64,000 nucleotides of DNA from Streptomyces sp. XD-27 (GTDB taxonomy: Bacteria > Actinomycetota > Actinomycetes > Streptomycetales > Streptomycetaceae). The notes beneath the pieces are model-generated. The model was given only the letters and a program-made list of their open reading frames with translations. It made no database searches and had not been told where the DNA came from. The stretch covers positions 3,472,001-3,536,000 of the forward strand of contig NZ_CP130713.1 of NCBI RefSeq assembly GCF_030553055.1, given 5' to 3'. Made by a program: the position numbers and the translations under genes. Each line of letters opens with the position of its first letter. The first letter of the stretch is position 1. This document shows positions 1-7,465 of this stretch, piece by piece.

Positions 1-67
1 CGACCAAGGCGTCCAGCTCCTCCGCTTCGGCGGCCAGATCGCCGAGTACGACTGCCGGTTCGGGCAC
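1..67 (-). CDS. N-terminus of a probable TIGR03084-type (maleylpyruvate isomerase-like) protein, partial
   Basis: Only the first 22 codons lie in the window; the rest is beyond base 1. A GTG at 65-67 (reverse strand) is preceded by a GAGGGG ribosome-binding site. It reads MPEPAVVLGDLAAEAEELDA followed by LV. This resembles the opening helix of TIGR03084-family proteins (DinB / mycothiol-dependent maleylpyruvate isomerase superfamily), which start with a V-L-x-D-L-x-A-E-x-x-E-L-D-x-L-V pattern. The family call is inference from a short stretch; that this is a real gene start is supported by the ribosome-binding site and codon bias. Confidence 0.4.
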   Translation of the reverse strand, partial: MPEPAVVLGDLAAEAEELDALV

Positions 68-251
68 GGTGCGCTCCCCTCGTCGGGGGCAGAGCCTGGC
101 AGTCGACCTGAAAACAATCAAGCATGATTGCATGATTTTCAGTCAGCAAAAGTCAACCTGACGCCACGCCAGATCCATCGTCATGCCGGAATAATCCCTT
201 ATAAGGTGATTCCCATCTGTCGCTCTTTTCCCATGGAAAGGGACCTGCACC

Positions 252-596
252 ATGCGCTTCCGCAATGTCGTGACCGTCTCCGCCACGGCGCTCGCGCTCG
301 GCCTGTCGCTGTCGGGCTCGGCCACCGCCGCCGACGGCGAGTTCATCTACAGCTACACGGCCGAGGACGGCACCGAGCGCCACGCGCTGCTGGTGGACCC
401 GCCCTCAGGCGAGTGCATCAACCTGCCGGAGGTCCAAGGCGCGGATATGGATCCGGCCGACACCCCGCTCAACCGGACCACCACCTCCGTGAAGGTCTAC
501 GCCGACCAGGGCTGCCAGGGCACGGCCTACCTCATCCGGCCCAACGGCACGGGCGGCACCCACCGGCTGAAGGTGCGGTCCGTGCAGTTCGTCTAA
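252..596 (+). CDS. small secreted protein (114 aa)
   Basis: Residues 1-27 form a Sec signal peptide: MRFRN basic start, hydrophobic core, and an ATA-AD cleavage site near residue 26. The mature part is about 87 residues and has two cysteines (C54 and C88) that could pair. The segment around C88 (YADQGCQGTAY) recalls short beta-sandwich secreted proteins of Streptomyces, but I do not recognise a named family. A GGAAAGG ribosome-binding site lies about 10 nt before the ATG. A perfect palindrome CCTTATAAGG at 197-206 sits in the upstream region and could be a promoter or operator element. A strong bidirectional hairpin follows the gene. Function unknown; probably extracellular. Confidence 0.75.
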   Translation: MRFRNVVTVSATALALGLSLSGSATAADGEFIYSYTAEDGTERHALLVDPPSGECINLPEVQGADMDPADTPLNRTTTSVKVYADQGCQGTAYLIRPNGTGGTHRLKVRSVQFV

Positions 597-624
597 CTGC
601 TCGCCAGCCGTTCGCCGGAACGGC

Positions 625-655
625 GTGGGCCCCCGGCGTCACGCCGGGGGCCCAC
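625..655. terminator. bidirectional hairpin terminator
   Basis: A perfect 13-bp stem (GTGGGCCCCCGGC at 625-637 against 643-655) with a 5-nt loop lies between the convergent small secreted protein and protease genes. There is no long T run, as is usual in Streptomyces, but position and stem strength fit a shared terminator. Confidence 0.75.
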
Positions 656-678
656 ACCTATCGGTTCAGCGGATCAGA

Positions 679-1581
679 TCAACGGCGGCCGAGCAGCCGC
701 TTGATCTTCTTGCCCTGCTCGGACTCGCTCAGCGTCTTCCACAGCTTGTCGGAGCTGACCGAGGTGTAGACGCCGGGGGCGCCCTGCGCGGCGCAGCCCT
801 CACCGTAGGAGACGATGCCGATCTGGTACGGGGTGGCGCGGCCCGGCACCGTACGGAACAGCGGGCCGCCGCTGTCGCCCTGGCAGGAGTCCTTGCCCTC
901 GACGCCCGCGCAGATGTTCACCTTGGCGTCGTACTCGTTGTAGCTGATCTTGCACTCGTCGTGCGAGACGAGCGGCACCTTCACCTCGCGCAGCCGGTCC
1001 GGGAAGTTCGGCATGTCGGTGTCGGTGTTGCCCCAGCCGGTGACCGTGGCCTTGGCTCCGGGCCGGATGAGCGCGTCGGTGCCCTGCGTGGGCAGCTTGA
1101 TCGGGGCGATGCCCTTGACCGGCTTGTCCAGCATGAGGAACGCCATGTCGTAGGCGGGGTCCTTGGCGTAGCGCGGGTGGACGGTGATGTCGAAGACGTT
1201 GCGCACCTGGCCCTGCTTGGAGTCGGAGAGCACGGTGCGGCCGACCGCGACCTGCATGCCCTCCGGCGTCTCGCCGTCCACGCAGTGGGCGGCGGTCATG
1301 ATCACGTTCGGGTTGATCAGGCTGCCACCGCAGAACTGCCGGTCCAGGGCGCTGCCCTTGCCCTTGCTGAGCAGGGCGGCCATGAACGGGTACTTGTCCT
1401 TCGGCGTCTCGGTGCCGCCGATGATGGGCTTGATGATGCGCTGGCCGTCGGGCTTGGCCGGGGTGGAACCGGCGGCGAAGGCGGTGGAGGCGGCGGTGCC
1501 CACCAGCGCCAGCGCGGCCCCGACTGCCGCCGTACCGACGGATATGCGCTGGGCGCGGCGGCTGTGCAGAGAAAGTCGCAT
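679..1581 (-). CDS. secreted trypsin-like serine protease (S1 family)
   Basis: A 300-residue chymotrypsin-fold protease. The signal peptide covers about 1-37, followed by a short propeptide and a mature start at IIGGTE (53-58). The catalytic triad is visible: His99 in TAAHC, Asp145 in the YDMAFL segment and Ser237 in GDSGGP. Asp231, at the base of the specificity pocket, predicts trypsin-like cleavage after Lys/Arg. Cysteine pairs surround the His and Ser motifs. I chose the ATG at 1581 (MRLSLHSRR) because GAGGAAG precedes it and the signal peptide follows at once; an upstream in-frame ATG would add 30 unlikely residues. A good promoter lies about 90 nt upstream. It is probably exported for extracellular protein digestion. 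Confidence 0.93.
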   Translation of the reverse strand: MRLSLHSRRAQRISVGTAAVGAALALVGTAASTAFAAGSTPAKPDGQRIIKPIIGGTETPKDKYPFMAALLSKGKGSALDRQFCGGSLINPNVIMTAAHCVDGETPEGMQVAVGRTVLSDSKQGQVRNVFDITVHPRYAKDPAYDMAFLMLDKPVKGIAPIKLPTQGTDALIRPGAKATVTGWGNTDTDMPNFPDRLREVKVPLVSHDECKISYNEYDAKVNICAGVEGKDSCQGDSGGPLFRTVPGRATPYQIGIVSYGEGCAAQGAPGVYTSVSSDKLWKTLSESEQGKKIKRLLGRR

Positions 1582-1674
1582 GGGGGTTGTCTTCCTCGTG
1601 GCTGTAGGAGATCCGGGCAGCACGGAATAGCGGCGCGAGGCCGGACGGGGCTGCGGACGGAAACGACGCACGGC

Positions 1675-1704
1675 ACATTAGAAGTGCCTTCGGTCACGCG
1701 TCAA
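1675..1704 (-). promoter_or_regulatory. promoter of the protease gene
   Basis: On the minus strand, TTGACG (1699-1704) and TAATGT (1675-1680) are separated by 18 nt, close to the vegetative sigma factor consensus. It predicts a leader of roughly 85-90 nt. The remainder of the 342-bp gap between the protease and cupin starts (to 1923) holds nothing I recognise except the TAGGCT hexamer at 1911-1916 in front of the cupin gene. Confidence 0.65.
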
Positions 1705-1923
1705 TGAATCCGGCATGCGTAACTTCTCTGCACGTCCCGGCACTTCCCGGGCATCGCCTGGGCCAATTTCTCAGACGCGAGAACGCGGTTGCGGGTTCAT
1801 CGACTCCCGGACTTTCTTCGCGCCGAAATAGCGAGCAGGTCCGACCACGTGTGAGATTGACCCAAGGTTTTGGCACCCAAATGACCTACTCAGCGGGTCA
1901 CTCCAGACCGTAGGCTCGTGATC

Positions 1924-2445
1924 ATGAACGAGGAGACAACCACCGAATCCACGACCACGGCGCCTCTCCAGGCGCTGCTGACCCGCTGCGCGGACGCCGA
2001 GACCTGCGCCGACCCGAGCAGTGTGATGACCCTGCTGGGCGAATCGGACGGCGCCGGCGGCGGCTTCACGAGCTACCGGTCCACCTTCGCCGAGGGAGCG
2101 GTGGGGGCGCCGGCCCACTTCCACACCAAGGCGACAGAGCTGTTCTTCGTGATCAGCGGATCCCTGCGGGTGCTGGTGGGCGAGGAGGTCACCATCCTGA
2201 ACGCGGGCGACTTCCTGGCGGTGCCGCCCCACGTCCCGCACGCGTTCGCCGCGGCGCCGGGCGCGGAGGCGGACGTGCTGTTCGTGTTCACCCCGGGCAT
2301 GGGCCGGTTCGACTACCTGCGTCTGCTCAGCAGGGTGATGCGCGGCGAGGCCGACCCCAAGGAGATCGCCGAGTCCGCGGAACGCTTCGACAACCACTAC
2401 GTCGACAGCCCCGTCTGGCGTGCCGCCTTGGAGGGCTCCGCGTGA
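1924..2445 (+). CDS. cupin-domain protein
   Basis: A 173-residue protein with one conserved small beta-barrel (cupin_2-like) domain: the FHTKATELFFVISG strand pair carries the metal-ligand-type His and Glu, and LNAGDFLAVPPHVPHAF carries the second motif. The C-terminal about 45 residues are helical and charged. The substrate cannot be read from sequence; cupins of this size are often dioxygenases, isomerases or sensors. The ATG at 1924 follows a TAGGCT hexamer by 7 nt with no ribosome-binding site, pointing to a leaderless transcript; GTG at 1918 is an alternative. The next gene overlaps its stop codon, so the two are probably co-translated. Confidence 0.8.
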   Translation: MNEETTTESTTTAPLQALLTRCADAETCADPSSVMTLLGESDGAGGGFTSYRSTFAEGAVGAPAHFHTKATELFFVISGSLRVLVGEEVTILNAGDFLAVPPHVPHAFAAAPGAEADVLFVFTPGMGRFDYLRLLSRVMRGEADPKEIAESAERFDNHYVDSPVWRAALEGSA

Positions 2446-2840
2446 TCGACTCCACCACACACGTCCGCGTGGCCCGCCCCTCGCGAGACCTCGCCGCCGC
2501 GGAGCGCTTCTACGTCGACGGCCTCGGGCTCGACGTGCAGTGGCGGACCACCGAGCGGATCTCGGGCAAGCACGATCTGCTGATGGTCGGCCCTGCCGGC
2601 GGGTCGTGGCACTTCGAGCTGACCCACGACCCCGAGCACCCGCTGGACCCGACCCCGACCGTGGAGGACCTGTTCGTGGTCTACCTGGGCACCCCCGTGG
2701 ACGAGTCCCTGGTCAACCGCCTGGTCGCCGCCGGCGGAACCCGGGTCCCCGCGCACAACCCGTACTGGGACGAGCACGGGGTGACGATCGCCGACCCGGA
2801 CGGCTACCGCCTCGTGTTGTGCTCGCGCACGTGGGGCTGA
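2442..2840 (+). CDS. VOC-family (glyoxalase/dioxygenase-like) protein
   Basis: A 132-residue vicinal-oxygen-chelate protein. It has the paired beta-alpha-beta-beta-beta pattern: VRVARPSRDLAAAERFYVDG opens module one, and DEHGVTIADPDGYRLVLCSR is the typical closing strand with its conserved D-P-D-G-Y. It starts at a GTG that overlaps the cupin stop (GTGA), so translation is likely coupled. The pair looks like a small metabolic or detoxification unit; the substrate is unknown. Confidence 0.85.
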   Translation: MIDSTTHVRVARPSRDLAAAERFYVDGLGLDVQWRTTERISGKHDLLMVGPAGGSWHFELTHDPEHPLDPTPTVEDLFVVYLGTPVDESLVNRLVAAGGTRVPAHNPYWDEHGVTIADPDGYRLVLCSRTWG

Positions 2841-3018
2841 GGACGGTCCGGCGGATCAACAATCGCGCTCTCGAAAATGAGTTGTCCGGGCAGCTGCGAT
2901 CCCCTCAGGATCTGCCCATGACCACGACCATCGCCTTTCCGCCGCTGACATCCACCGTCCGATCGGTGCGAGTCCAGCAGCAGTTGGGCCGTCCGCGGAG
3001 GCCGACGCTCGCGCACTC

Positions 3019-3651
3019 GTGATCGCCGCCCTGGTCGCGGGCCTCCTCGCCGGCTACGGCATCGCCGTGCCCGTGGGAGCGGTGGGCACGTACCTGGTAG
3101 CTCTGACAGCCCGGACCTCTCTGAAGATCGGCGCTTGTGCCGCGCTGGGTGTCGCAACCGCCGACGGCCTCTACGCGTTGATCGCCACACTCGGAGGCTC
3201 CGCGCTCATCCCCGCAATCGAACCGATCATGGTTCCCCTGCGATGGGTCTCGGCCTTGGTGCTCATCGCGGTGGCGGCCCGCAGCGGTGTCACGGCGATC
3301 AGCCAGTACCGCACTCGGCAGGCGACAACCCGAACCGATGAGGTCCCCCTCACCCCTGCACGGGCCTATATGGGGCTGCTGGGGATCACGATGATGAACC
3401 CCATGACCGTGATCTACTTCGCGGCGCTCGTGCTCGGCAGTCAGACCACAGCGGCTCCAGGCCACCTCGAACAGGCCGTGTTCGTCTTCGCGGCCTTCGC
3501 GGCGTCCGCCAGCTGGCAGTTGCTTCTCGCCGGCGGCGGAGCGCTGCTCGGCCGAACCTTGACCAGTAGCCGAGGGCGGCTCGTCACCGCCATGGCCTCC
3601 AGCGCCCTGATCGCCGTATTCGCCGCTCACCTGCTCATCTCAGCGCCGTGA
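3019..3651 (+). CDS. LysE-family amino acid exporter
   Basis: A 210-residue membrane protein with about six transmembrane segments in the LysE/RhtB arrangement: an N-terminal glycine-rich helix (GYGIAVPVGAVGTYLV), a polar loop near 105-120, and a conserved GITMMNPMTVIYFAAL segment around 125-140. Proteins of this family export amino acids or related small molecules. The GTG at 3019 is the first usable start; a GGAGG lies rather far (about 17 nt) upstream, so the start is uncertain by a few codons. Its 3' end overlaps the convergent DUF397 gene by 12 bp. Base composition is somewhat less GC-rich than neighbouring genes. Confidence 0.85.
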   Translation: MIAALVAGLLAGYGIAVPVGAVGTYLVALTARTSLKIGACAALGVATADGLYALIATLGGSALIPAIEPIMVPLRWVSALVLIAVAARSGVTAISQYRTRQATTRTDEVPLTPARAYMGLLGITMMNPMTVIYFAALVLGSQTTAAPGHLEQAVFVFAAFAASASWQLLLAGGGALLGRTLTSSRGRLVTAMASSALIAVFAAHLLISAP

Positions 3652-3936
3652 CCAGGAGAACTCCCCGCGCCTGACGGCGGAGACGAACGACGACCAGCCG
3701 TCGGCGGAGAAGACGAGCGCCGGGCCGTCGGGGTCCTTGCTGTCGCGGACGGGGACGAGGCCGTGGGCCTGGGTGAGGGCGCGGGAGAACTCCACGCACT
3801 CGCCGCCGTCACCGCCGCTGTGCGACGACTTGACCCAGGTGAAGGTGCGGGAGAACTCCACGCACTCGCCGCCTTCTGGACCGCTGTAGGACGACTTGAC
3901 CCACTTAGCGGCCGTGAGGTCTATCCCATAACTCAT
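3640..3936 (-). CDS. DUF397 protein with duplicated N-terminal repeat
   Basis: A 98-residue DUF397 protein, a family nearly restricted to Streptomyces and relatives. The C-terminal core (VRDSKDPDGPALVFSADGW) is standard. Unusually, the WVKSSYSG...GGECVEFSR half is present twice in tandem, as two 22-residue units (about residues 12-33 and 34-55) that are also near-identical in DNA. Family members normally work with the XRE/DUF5753 regulator next door and influence development (the whiJ and abaA-type clusters). The ATG overlaps the stop of the upstream XRE gene (ATGA), so the two are translationally coupled. Confidence 0.88.
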   Translation of the reverse strand: MSYGIDLTAAKWVKSSYSGPEGGECVEFSRTFTWVKSSHSGGDGGECVEFSRALTQAHGLVPVRDSKDPDGPALVFSADGWSSFVSAVRRGEFSWSRR

Positions 3937-4760
3937 GAGGTGTACTCCTCGCGCAAGGTCTTGATGTAGGCGACCGAAGCGTCAGGTGACATCGCGTGCG
4001 CCCGCAACCGATCGTAGGTCTCGCGTGCGGAGCTGACCGTCTTCGCGGACTCACTCAGGCGCCCTCCCTGGGGGCCCTCTGTGAACAGCACCGCCGGGGA
4101 ATCCTCGAACACCAGCAAGGTAAGCGCCGTGCCCGTCGCAGGCGCCCCCGCCGCGAACGGCAGGACCTGAAGCGTGACGTGCGGGGACTCCGCCTGACTG
4201 ACGAGGTATTCGAGCTGCCCAGCCATGACCTCTGGCCCTCCGACGACAGTACGCAGGCTCGCCTCATGAAGTACCGCCCATAGCAAGGGGGGCGCCTCCT
4301 GCTGCATGACCTCGCGTCGCCTCATACGGGCCGCCACCTTGCCCTCGATCACGGCCGCCTCTTCGCGCGGGTGCCCGGCACGGAAGACAGCATGGGCGTA
4401 CTCCGCAGTTTGCAACATGCCCATGATGAACGTCGTTGAGAAGCCGAGGATCTGGGAAGCCTTGCGCTCCAAGTTGACGTACGGAACGAACCAGCTCGGG
4501 TGATCGCCCTCACGGACCCTGCGTCGAAGATCGGCGAACAGCTCACCGGTCCCGAACGCGAGGTCGCACCCCTGGGCGAACTTCTCGCTGGCCAGAAGCT
4601 TCCCGTTCTCCACCATGCTCACGTAGCCGTACGTGTAGCCCGTTGCCTTGGCGAGGTGCTCCTGCGTGAGCTTGCGCGCCAGGCGCACCTGCCGGACGTC
4701 GCGTCCGAAGCGTTGCAGCGGATTTAAGTATTCCGGCGAGGTCTCCTCGTCCACGGCCAT
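3933..4760 (-). CDS. XRE-family regulator with DUF5753 domain (WhiJ-like)
   Basis: A 275-residue DNA-binding protein. Residues about 14-70 are a helix-turn-helix (FGRDVRQVRLARKLTQEHLA ... YTYGYVSMVENGK). Residues about 95-270 match the DUF5753 domain that follows such helix-turn-helix domains in Streptomyces (LQTAEYAHAVF, R-x-x-R-R, LPFAAGAPATG). Codon 12 is TTA (4725-4727), the rare leucine codon read by the bldA tRNA, which suggests expression limited to late growth. It is the first gene of a two-gene operon with DUF397 and is divergent from a cluster of three small genes. Its direct targets cannot be predicted. Confidence 0.9.
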   Translation of the reverse strand: MAVDEETSPEYLNPLQRFGRDVRQVRLARKLTQEHLAKATGYTYGYVSMVENGKLLASEKFAQGCDLAFGTGELFADLRRRVREGDHPSWFVPYVNLERKASQILGFSTTFIMGMLQTAEYAHAVFRAGHPREEAAVIEGKVAARMRRREVMQQEAPPLLWAVLHEASLRTVVGGPEVMAGQLEYLVSQAESPHVTLQVLPFAAGAPATGTALTLLVFEDSPAVLFTEGPQGGRLSESAKTVSSARETYDRLRAHAMSPDASVAYIKTLREEYTS

Positions 4761-4914
4761 GACCTCCCGTCATGCGAGCGCGGCGGCGCAGCAGCAGGTA
4801 GCGACATCAAGCACCACCGCCTTAAGTATCCCAATCCTAGGGGAAGTTGCGTTGTCCTGGTGAGCAGTTGACTACACCCGGTGCCCGCCGGGCCGAGCCA
4901 CACCAGGAGCACAG

Positions 4915-5073
4915 ATGCCAGACACGACGTCGCCCCCATCGCCGCCAAACGGCCAGCCGCAGAGCGGTGGCCGCGCAGACCTCGCGACCACCGAGGAGCT
5001 GTTCGGCAGGCACGCCGACGACCTCGCCGCGCAGATCCGTGACCATCTGGCGCGAGGGGAGAAGGCGAAGTGA
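4915..5073 (+). CDS. small protein, first of a coupled three-gene cluster (52 aa)
   Basis: An ATG at 4915 is preceded by a good AGGAG site and opens a 52-codon frame. It has a Pro/Gln/Gly-rich start and an amphipathic acidic C-terminal helix (TTEELFGRHADDLAAQIRDH). The TGA overlaps the GTG of the next gene (GTGA), which strongly supports translation. No family recognised. Its position opposite the XRE/DUF397 pair suggests it belongs to that regulatory neighbourhood. Confidence 0.6.
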   Translation: MPDTTSPPSPPNGQPQSGGRADLATTEELFGRHADDLAAQIRDHLARGEKAK

Positions 5074-5309
5074 CCCGCGCGACATACCGCTTCCGTTCCT
5101 ACACCATCACGCCGGACACCGAGCCCGACGCCGAGCCGCACACGTACGCCATGACGTGCACCGTCTGCGAGGAGATGGGCCACCGCAGCGAGGACGTCGA
5201 CGACGCGCACGACTGGGTCGTCCGGCATCTCAAGGCAAACCCCGGGCACCTCTCCTACCGCGAGCACATCACCCGCCCCTACCGCGCCGTCCCCGGGGAG
5301 TGGCTGTGA
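5070..5309 (+). CDS. conserved small actinobacterial protein (79 aa, DUF7848-like)
   Basis: A 79-residue soluble protein with a CxxC pair (MTCTVCEEMG), the pattern DDAHDWVVRHLKANPGH and a C-terminal REHITRPYRA. I recognise this as a family repeatedly seen beside XRE/DUF397 genes in Streptomyces (probably DUF7848), with no known function. Starts with GTG overlapping the upstream stop, and its own stop overlaps the next start, so the three genes form one translationally coupled unit. Confidence 0.7.
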   Translation: MTRATYRFRSYTITPDTEPDAEPHTYAMTCTVCEEMGHRSEDVDDAHDWVVRHLKANPGHLSYREHITRPYRAVPGEWL

Positions 5310-5779
5310 GCACGCCGCCGCCCATCATTCCGCCCGTCACCAAGGGCGCCGACTGGATGCTCTGCGCGGAGACCGCCGAAGGCGCGCCGGAAGGGATCTT
5401 CGGGGCGCAGTGCCTCCGCTGCGGGGACGAGTGCTGGTGGGACGACGACCGGCGGCCCGTCGACGCGTGGATGATCGACCACACGCGGACCGACCCTGCG
5501 CATCACCAGTTCAGGTTCACCGCCGAGCGCTTCTGCCGCGTGGGGCCCGTGCCGCCTCCCCGGCACGGGGCGACGCAGGTGGTGGCGACCGCTCCCACGA
5601 GCCGCCTGCCAGCGGGCGTCGCCGCCCACGCGCGGCCGCGCACCCCGCGACGCACCGCGAAGGCCGTCAGGCGCGCCCTGGCCCGCGTCGGGCGCCACGC
5701 GGGCCCTCTGTTCCTCGTATTGCTCACCGTCGGGTCCACCGCCCTCGGTGCCCTCTTCGCCGCGGGCCCCGGCCGCTGA
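5306..5779 (+). CDS. small cysteine-containing protein with C-terminal membrane anchor
   Basis: A 157-residue protein starting at GTG 5306, overlapping the previous stop. The N-terminal half has a CLRCGDECWW cluster and HHQFRFTAERFCRVGPV, resembling the preceding gene's product, so the two are likely related small zinc-binding-type proteins. The middle is basic and Pro/Arg-rich. Residues about 132-152 are a hydrophobic segment (LFLVLLTVGSTALGALFAAG) that may be a membrane anchor. Function unknown. Confidence 0.7.
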   Translation: MSTPPPIIPPVTKGADWMLCAETAEGAPEGIFGAQCLRCGDECWWDDDRRPVDAWMIDHTRTDPAHHQFRFTAERFCRVGPVPPPRHGATQVVATAPTSRLPAGVAAHARPRTPRRTAKAVRRALARVGRHAGPLFLVLLTVGSTALGALFAAGPGR

Positions 5780-5792
5780 TAGGCGGCAGCGC

Positions 5793-6278
5793 TCACGGCG
5801 TACGCGGTCGGCTGCGCGGCTGCGTCGGGCGCGGGAAGGTCCTGGACTGCTTGACGCTGCCGAACGCGAAGCTGGACTCGATCGACGCGATGCCCGGGAT
5901 CGCGTGGATCCGGTCGCGGACCAGCTGCTCGTACGCTTCGAGGCTCTCGATGACGACCCTGAGGAGATAGTCGCTGCTCCCGGCCATCAGGTAGCAGTCC
6001 TGGATGTGCTCGATCTCGTCGACGTGCTCCTCGAAGGCGTTGACGGTCTCGGCCGTGTGCCGCTCCAGGCGGACCCGTACGAAGACGGTGATCGGCAGGC
6101 CGAAGGCGACCTGGTCCACCATCGCCGTGTAGCCGCGGATGAGGCCCGCCTCCTCCAGCCTCCGCACGCGGCGCAGGCACGGCGAGGGCGACAGCCGGAC
6201 GCGGTCCGCCAGCTCCTGGTTGGACAGCCGACCGTCCGCCTGCAGCTCGCGGATGATCTGGAGGTCCACGGCGTCCAT
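5793..6278 (-). CDS. Lrp/AsnC-family transcriptional regulator
   Basis: A 161-residue regulator with an N-terminal winged helix-turn-helix (DAVDLQIIRELQADGRLS ... LADRVRLSPSPCLRRVRRLE) and a C-terminal RAM ligand-binding domain (about 65-145; YLMAGSSDYLLRVV is the typical strand). I prefer the ATG at 6278 because GAGGAG lies 9 nt upstream; a GTG at 6284 would be only 3 nt from it. It is divergent from an EamA exporter and an aminotransferase, the classic arrangement for a local regulator that senses an amino acid. Confidence 0.92.
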   Translation of the reverse strand: MDAVDLQIIRELQADGRLSNQELADRVRLSPSPCLRRVRRLEEAGLIRGYTAMVDQVAFGLPITVFVRVRLERHTAETVNAFEEHVDEIEHIQDCYLMAGSSDYLLRVVIESLEAYEQLVRDRIHAIPGIASIESSFAFGSVKQSRTFPRPTQPRSRPRTP

Positions 6279-6301
6279 CGGCACTCACTCCTCGGCTTCT
6301 T

Positions 6302-6314
6302 GGCAGTTTCTGCC
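6302..6314. promoter_or_regulatory. possible AsnC-type operator
   Basis: GGCAG-TTT-CTGCC is a perfect inverted repeat just upstream of the Lrp/AsnC start, in the divergent promoter region shared with the exporter. Another GGCAGAA follows at about 6334. A plausible autoregulatory site; inference only. Confidence 0.4.
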
Positions 6315-6433
6315 CTTAAGGGGCTCAGTGAAGGCAGAAGTAGCAATCGCATGCCCCGGCTATGACTCTAACCTTGCCCCGGGCGCGGCGCCCCGTTCTG
6401 CCCGCGCACCGATCCCATGCGTGAGGAGTCTCG

Positions 6434-7465
6434 TTGGTTGGCACCCGTCGGCGGGTCTCCCCCGCCACCGTGGGCATGCTCGCCCTGTTGCTGACCGTGG
6501 CGATCTGGGCGGCCTTCGCGCTCAGCGCGCGGGCTCTGAGCAGTTCCACCCTCCAGCCCGCCGACGCCGGCCTGCTGCGGTTCGGGGTGCCGCTGGTGGT
6601 CCTGGCGCCCGCGCTGTGGCGCCGTCGCAGGCAGCTGGCCGCCGTGCGACCGGCCGCCGCGGCCAAGATCATCGGTGGCGCCGGGGTGCCCTTCTTCCTC
6701 GCGGCGATGTACGGCGGCGGCCTGACGTCGGCCGCGTTCGTCGGGTCGCTGATCCCGGGGATGGTCCCGTTGTTCGTCTCGGCGCTCATGGTCCGGGCCG
6801 GGCGCGGCGTCCCCAAGGGGACGCAGGCGGCCGGGCTCGCCCTGATCGCCGTCGGCGTCCTCGCGCTGGTCTCGCCCTCCACCGTCCCCCTCGACCGGGA
6901 CGTGCTGGTCGGCTCCGGCGTCCTGCTGCTGGCCAGTGGGCTGTGGGCGCTGTACACCGTCGGTCTGCGCGAGGTCTCGCTCGACCCCGTCGGGTCGATC
7001 GGGCTGCTGTGCCTGCCGTCGTTCGCCGTGCTGGCGCTCCTGGTGGTCACCGGGGTGCTGCCGACCAACCTCGGCCACGCGGCGGGCGGCGACATCTTGC
7101 TGTTCCTGGTCGTCCAGGGACTGGGCGTCGGGCTGTGCGCCGGGCTGCTGTACGCGTTCGCCATCCGCAGGCTCGGCGCGCAGCGCGCCTCCGTCGTCGG
7201 CAGCCTCAGCCCCGTCGCGGCCAGCCTGCTCGCCATCCCGCTGCTCGACGAGTCCCTGACGCTCGCCGTCCTGGTCGGCGTACCCCTGATCACCGCGGGC
7301 GTCGTGCTCGCCAACGTGCGCCCGCGCGCCATCGCCCCCACCACCGATATGCCCGACGCCTCGGGTATCTCCAACGCCTCGGGCATCCCCCACGCCTCCG
7401 ACATCCCCGACGCATCCGGTATCCCCGGCGTACGTCCCCGAACCAAGGTCCCCACCGATGCTTGA
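6434..7465 (+). CDS. EamA-family (DMT superfamily) exporter
   Basis: A 343-residue transporter with two EamA repeats, about ten transmembrane segments between residues 12 and 297. The family exports amino acids and other metabolites. TTG at 6434 is chosen because GAGGAG lies 5-6 nt upstream and no ATG/GTG precedes the first helix. The C-terminal tail (about 300-343) is odd: it repeats a P-x-A-S-G-I unit (MPDASGISNASGIPHASD and so on), an apparent minisatellite expansion. Its stop overlaps the aminotransferase start by 8 bp, so the two genes are one operon facing the AsnC-type regulator. Confidence 0.88.
   Translation: MVGTRRRVSPATVGMLALLLTVAIWAAFALSARALSSSTLQPADAGLLRFGVPLVVLAPALWRRRRQLAAVRPAAAAKIIGGAGVPFFLAAMYGGGLTSAAFVGSLIPGMVPLFVSALMVRAGRGVPKGTQAAGLALIAVGVLALVSPSTVPLDRDVLVGSGVLLLASGLWALYTVGLREVSLDPVGSIGLLCLPSFAVLALLVVTGVLPTNLGHAAGGDILLFLVVQGLGVGLCAGLLYAFAIRRLGAQRASVVGSLSPVAASLLAIPLLDESLTLAVLVGVPLITAGVVLANVRPRAIAPTTDMPDASGISNASGIPHASDIPDASGIPGVRPRTKVPTDA

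Noticed and set aside
625..1707. Long plus-strand open frame over the protease
   Set aside because: It is antisense to a clearly coding S1 protease with catalytic triad and has the His/Arg/Ala-rich composition of a GC-rich shadow frame.
3640..4760. XRE/DUF397 pair as a toxin-antitoxin module
   Set aside because: Gene order and sizes allow it, but both families are known developmental regulators in Streptomyces and no toxin motif is visible.
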